DNA of 15,177 nt from Parcubacteria group bacterium (lineage in GTDB: Bacteria; Patescibacteriota; Minisyncoccia; Moranbacterales; JAKLHP01), in the NCBI GenBank assembly GCA_041657845.1, contig JBBABD010000018.1, forward strand, positions 1 to 15,177. Reading direction: 5' to 3'. A program made the translations under genes and the position numbers. The notes below the pieces were generated by a model. The model was given only the letters and a program-made list of their open reading frames with translations. It had not been told where the DNA came from and did no database searches. Shown here piece after piece: positions 13,511 through 15,177 of the stretch. Position 1 is the stretch's first letter; every line of letters begins with the position of its first letter.

Positions 13511-14023
13511 ATGAAAATAAAAAACAAAAACGGCTTTTCTTTCATAGAAGTCCTCATCTCCGTCTTCGTTTTGTCTATCGGGATTACGGCAGCTATAACT
13601 TTGATGGCGGGAAATATCAAAAATTCAATCGATTCTCGCGATAGCATTATTGCTTCAGAATTGGCGCAGGAAGGAGTTGAATTAATCAGGAATGTCAGAG
13701 ACAACAATTTTCTAACCAACCCAGAAGATGTTTTCAACGGCTTTGCTAATGATGATTGCATAATCAGCTATAATAGCAACCTATCTTGCGGGGGAAGTTT
13801 GAATTATGCATTAAACTATAATAGCGGTTATTACACGCATTCCGGAGGAGATGCGACAAAATTTTTAAGGAGAATAAATATCACTAGCGATCCCGGAGGA
13901 TCGGGAGGAAAATTGGTAACAAGCACAACTTGGTGGAATGGAAATTCAGACCCTCCTGTTGATTGCAATATGGCGGCAAAGTGTATTTATGTCGAGAATA
14001 TTTTAACTGACTGGAAAAATTAA
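13511..14023 (+). CDS. PilV/GspI-like minor prepilin
   Basis: The 170-residue prepilin has the short leader MKIKNKNG, cleavage before FSFIEVL, and E13 at mature position 5. The helix is about 9-33, followed by SELAQEGVELIRNVRDNNFL (49-68), a segment characteristic of PilV-type minor pilins of this kind of locus. The C-terminal domain is Asn/Ser/Gly-rich with four cysteines (C83, C93 and two near 152-158). It is expected to sit near the fibre tip with the neighbouring minor pilins. It starts 18 bases after the previous stop without a Shine-Dalgarno. Family is assigned from the N-terminus and position; the C-terminus alone is not diagnostic. Confidence 0.82.
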   Translation: MKIKNKNGFSFIEVLISVFVLSIGITAAITLMAGNIKNSIDSRDSIIASELAQEGVELIRNVRDNNFLTNPEDVFNGFANDDCIISYNSNLSCGGSLNYALNYNSGYYTHSGGDATKFLRRINITSDPGGSGGKLVTSTTWWNGNSDPPVDCNMAAKCIYVENILTDWKN

Positions 14024-14024
14024 A

Positions 14025-14624
14025 ATGAAAAAAATGAGAAACAAAAAAGGGTTTTCTTTGCTGGAGGTAATGACAGCTATGTTTATTTTTGTCTTAGTAA
14101 TGATGGCGGTTTCGATTTCTTTTTCCAGTCTTTTTGGAGGCTATAGTAGCGCCAAGTCAATCCAAAAAGATTTGGAAAGCGCTCAGTATTCAATGAATCT
14201 AATGGCAAAATCATTGAGAACTAGCAGTATTGTTGATCCCAATAGTCCTGGCAATGTTTCCAGAATCATATTTTATAATTATTCAGAAAAAAAATGCGTT
14301 TCATATCGATTTAATGAAGGGAAATTGCAAATGGCTGAAGTGGATGATCCAAATGACGGTATAAGCGGAAGCACCTTTTCCGAGAAGAGGGATTGGTGTT
14401 CCACTGTAACTTTTTCGGAATATTCCAATTTAGTTGCGAAGAATGTCAATAGTCTGAGTTTTTATGTTGTCCCTTCAGATGATACTGCTGGTTCGGAAGT
14501 TTTGGGCAAGGTGACGATATCAATCGAAATATGTGCATCTAGCGGTTGCTCGAGCGCAAAAAAAGATGTGGCAAGAATCCAAACATCCGTTTCCCTTAGA
14601 ACTTATAAAGAAGCTGGGATTTAA
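14025..14624 (+). CDS. PilW/GspJ-like minor prepilin
   Basis: The 199-residue prepilin is cleaved after G9 (MKKMRNKKG^FSLLEVM), with E14 at mature position 5. The helix is about 10-36, followed by KDLESAQYSMNLMAKSLRTSS, the helical extension typical of PilW/GspJ. A beta-rich domain follows (RIIFYNYSEKKCVSYRF..., then SLSFYVVPSDD... and VTISIEICASSG...). It is one base after the previous stop, so the two are probably coupled. In the minor-pilin complex J-type subunits pair with I- and K-type subunits to form the tip. Assignment rests on pattern and order. Confidence 0.82.
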   Translation: MKKMRNKKGFSLLEVMTAMFIFVLVMMAVSISFSSLFGGYSSAKSIQKDLESAQYSMNLMAKSLRTSSIVDPNSPGNVSRIIFYNYSEKKCVSYRFNEGKLQMAEVDDPNDGISGSTFSEKRDWCSTVTFSEYSNLVAKNVNSLSFYVVPSDDTAGSEVLGKVTISIEICASSGCSSAKKDVARIQTSVSLRTYKEAGI

Positions 14625-14662
14625 AATTTTTTGCCGAAATTTAATAATTGAACGCAAAAGTT

Positions 14663-15177
14663 ATGAAAAAAAAGAAATTAAATCGCGGATCTGCTCTTGT
14701 TTTTTCTTTGGTAGTGCTTTTTATCGGTGTTGTTGCGGCTTTGGGAATAGCTTCAACGGCAATTATTTCCAAAAAAATGTCTAGTGAAACAGGAAAATCC
14801 ACCCAAGCCTTTCAGACGGCCGACAGCGGAGCGGAAATAATACTTAAAAAAATAAAAGATGCTGGTTCTCTGGATAAGATTTCTAGTTTGGGATGCGTCT
14901 CCGAAGTGGCTTCAGGCGACATTGGAACTGGAAGCGTTAAAAAATATGAGGTTACTTTTTTTGGCGAAGAAGGTTCATTAGGATGCGAAGATGATGTTTC
15001 TGAAATTATCAGGATAAACTCTGTCGGTTCTTATGCGGGGACAGCCCGAGCGGTGAATATGGCGGTAGCTGGAAGCAGTTGCACGAGTGTTTCATGCGGA
15101 GACACTTGTAAATATAATGAAAATGAATATGAAACAATAAAAATCGGAAACCAATGCTGGTTTGCTGAAAATTTGCG
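14663..15177 (+). CDS. PilX/GspK-like minor pilin fused to a FISUMP domain (partial)
   Basis: The visible part is 171 residues and the gene continues past the window end. The N-terminus MKKKKLNRGSALVFSLVVL matches PilX-type minor pilins: the leader ends in RG, there is a hydrophobic helix (about 10-35), no Glu at mature position 5, and then KMSSETGKSTQAFQTADSGAE (38-58), the PilX AFQ.A(D/E)(S/A)GAE region. A beta-rich region follows (about 90-135). From residue 140 a cysteine-rich link (CTSVSCGDTC) leads into YETIKIGNQCWFAENL (156-171), the start of a FISUMP (Fibrobacter succinogenes major paralogous) domain. The tip-most pilin thus seems to carry an extra extracellular domain, perhaps for surface binding. 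It starts 38 bases after the previous gene, with no Shine-Dalgarno. Confidence 0.85.
   Translation, partial: MKKKKLNRGSALVFSLVVLFIGVVAALGIASTAIISKKMSSETGKSTQAFQTADSGAEIILKKIKDAGSLDKISSLGCVSEVASGDIGTGSVKKYEVTFFGEEGSLGCEDDVSEIIRINSVGSYAGTARAVNMAVAGSSCTSVSCGDTCKYNENEYETIKIGNQCWFAENL

Noticed and set aside
1..15177. CRISPR arrays, tRNA or rRNA genes, insertion sequences
   Set aside because: No regularly spaced repeats, no cloverleaf-like or rRNA-like stretch and no transposase frame were found on either strand.

Overview
The window (15,177 bp, AT-rich) looks like a piece of a Candidate Phyla Radiation (Patescibacteria) genome, most likely from the Parcubacteria side. The reasons are the lysine-rich prepilin leaders with near-identical pilin N-termini, a type IV pilus (T4P) locus with no PilP or PilQ secretin gene in view, very tight gene packing, few Shine-Dalgarno sequences, TAA as the only stop codon of every complete gene, and a FISUMP-type domain on a PilX-like protein. 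This placement is inferred from gene content; no marker gene confirms it.

Left part, minus strand (about 1-3930): clpC, a ClpC-type AAA+ unfoldase, is followed by a 197-bp intergenic region holding a doublet of inverted palindromes. Next come comF, a phosphoribosyltransferase-fold competence protein that has no ATG start, and a small uncharacterised gene directly downstream of it. A possible further gene start runs off the left edge. A 248-bp divergent intergenic region (3929-4176) carries a sigma-70-type promoter facing each way.

Right part, plus strand (4177 to the end): the T4P locus. The first block is pilM-pilN-pilO-pilB-(single-domain response regulator)-pilT-pilC, which encodes the cytoplasmic and inner-membrane assembly platform, the extension and retraction motors, and a receiver protein placed between the two motor genes. 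A second promoter with an extended -10 and the best ribosome binding site in the window then drives two tandem major-type prepilin genes, separated by a strong RNA hairpin. These are followed by the prepilin peptidase pilD and a minor-pilin set in the order GspH/FimT-like, PilV/GspI-like, PilW/GspJ-like, PilX/GspK-like. The last is fused to a FISUMP domain and is cut by the window end.

How the genes fit together: PilD would process the prepilins, PilM/N/O and PilC would form the platform, PilB and PilT would power extension and retraction, and the minor pilins would prime the fibre and sit at its tip. The FISUMP domain is a candidate tip adhesin or binding module. ComF in the neighbourhood fits a link to DNA uptake, but that is inference. 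The most striking sequence-level observation is a 42-bp near-perfect palindrome, exactly 14 codons long, lying in frame inside the leader peptide of the GspH/FimT-like prepilin. Removing it would leave an ordinary short leader.
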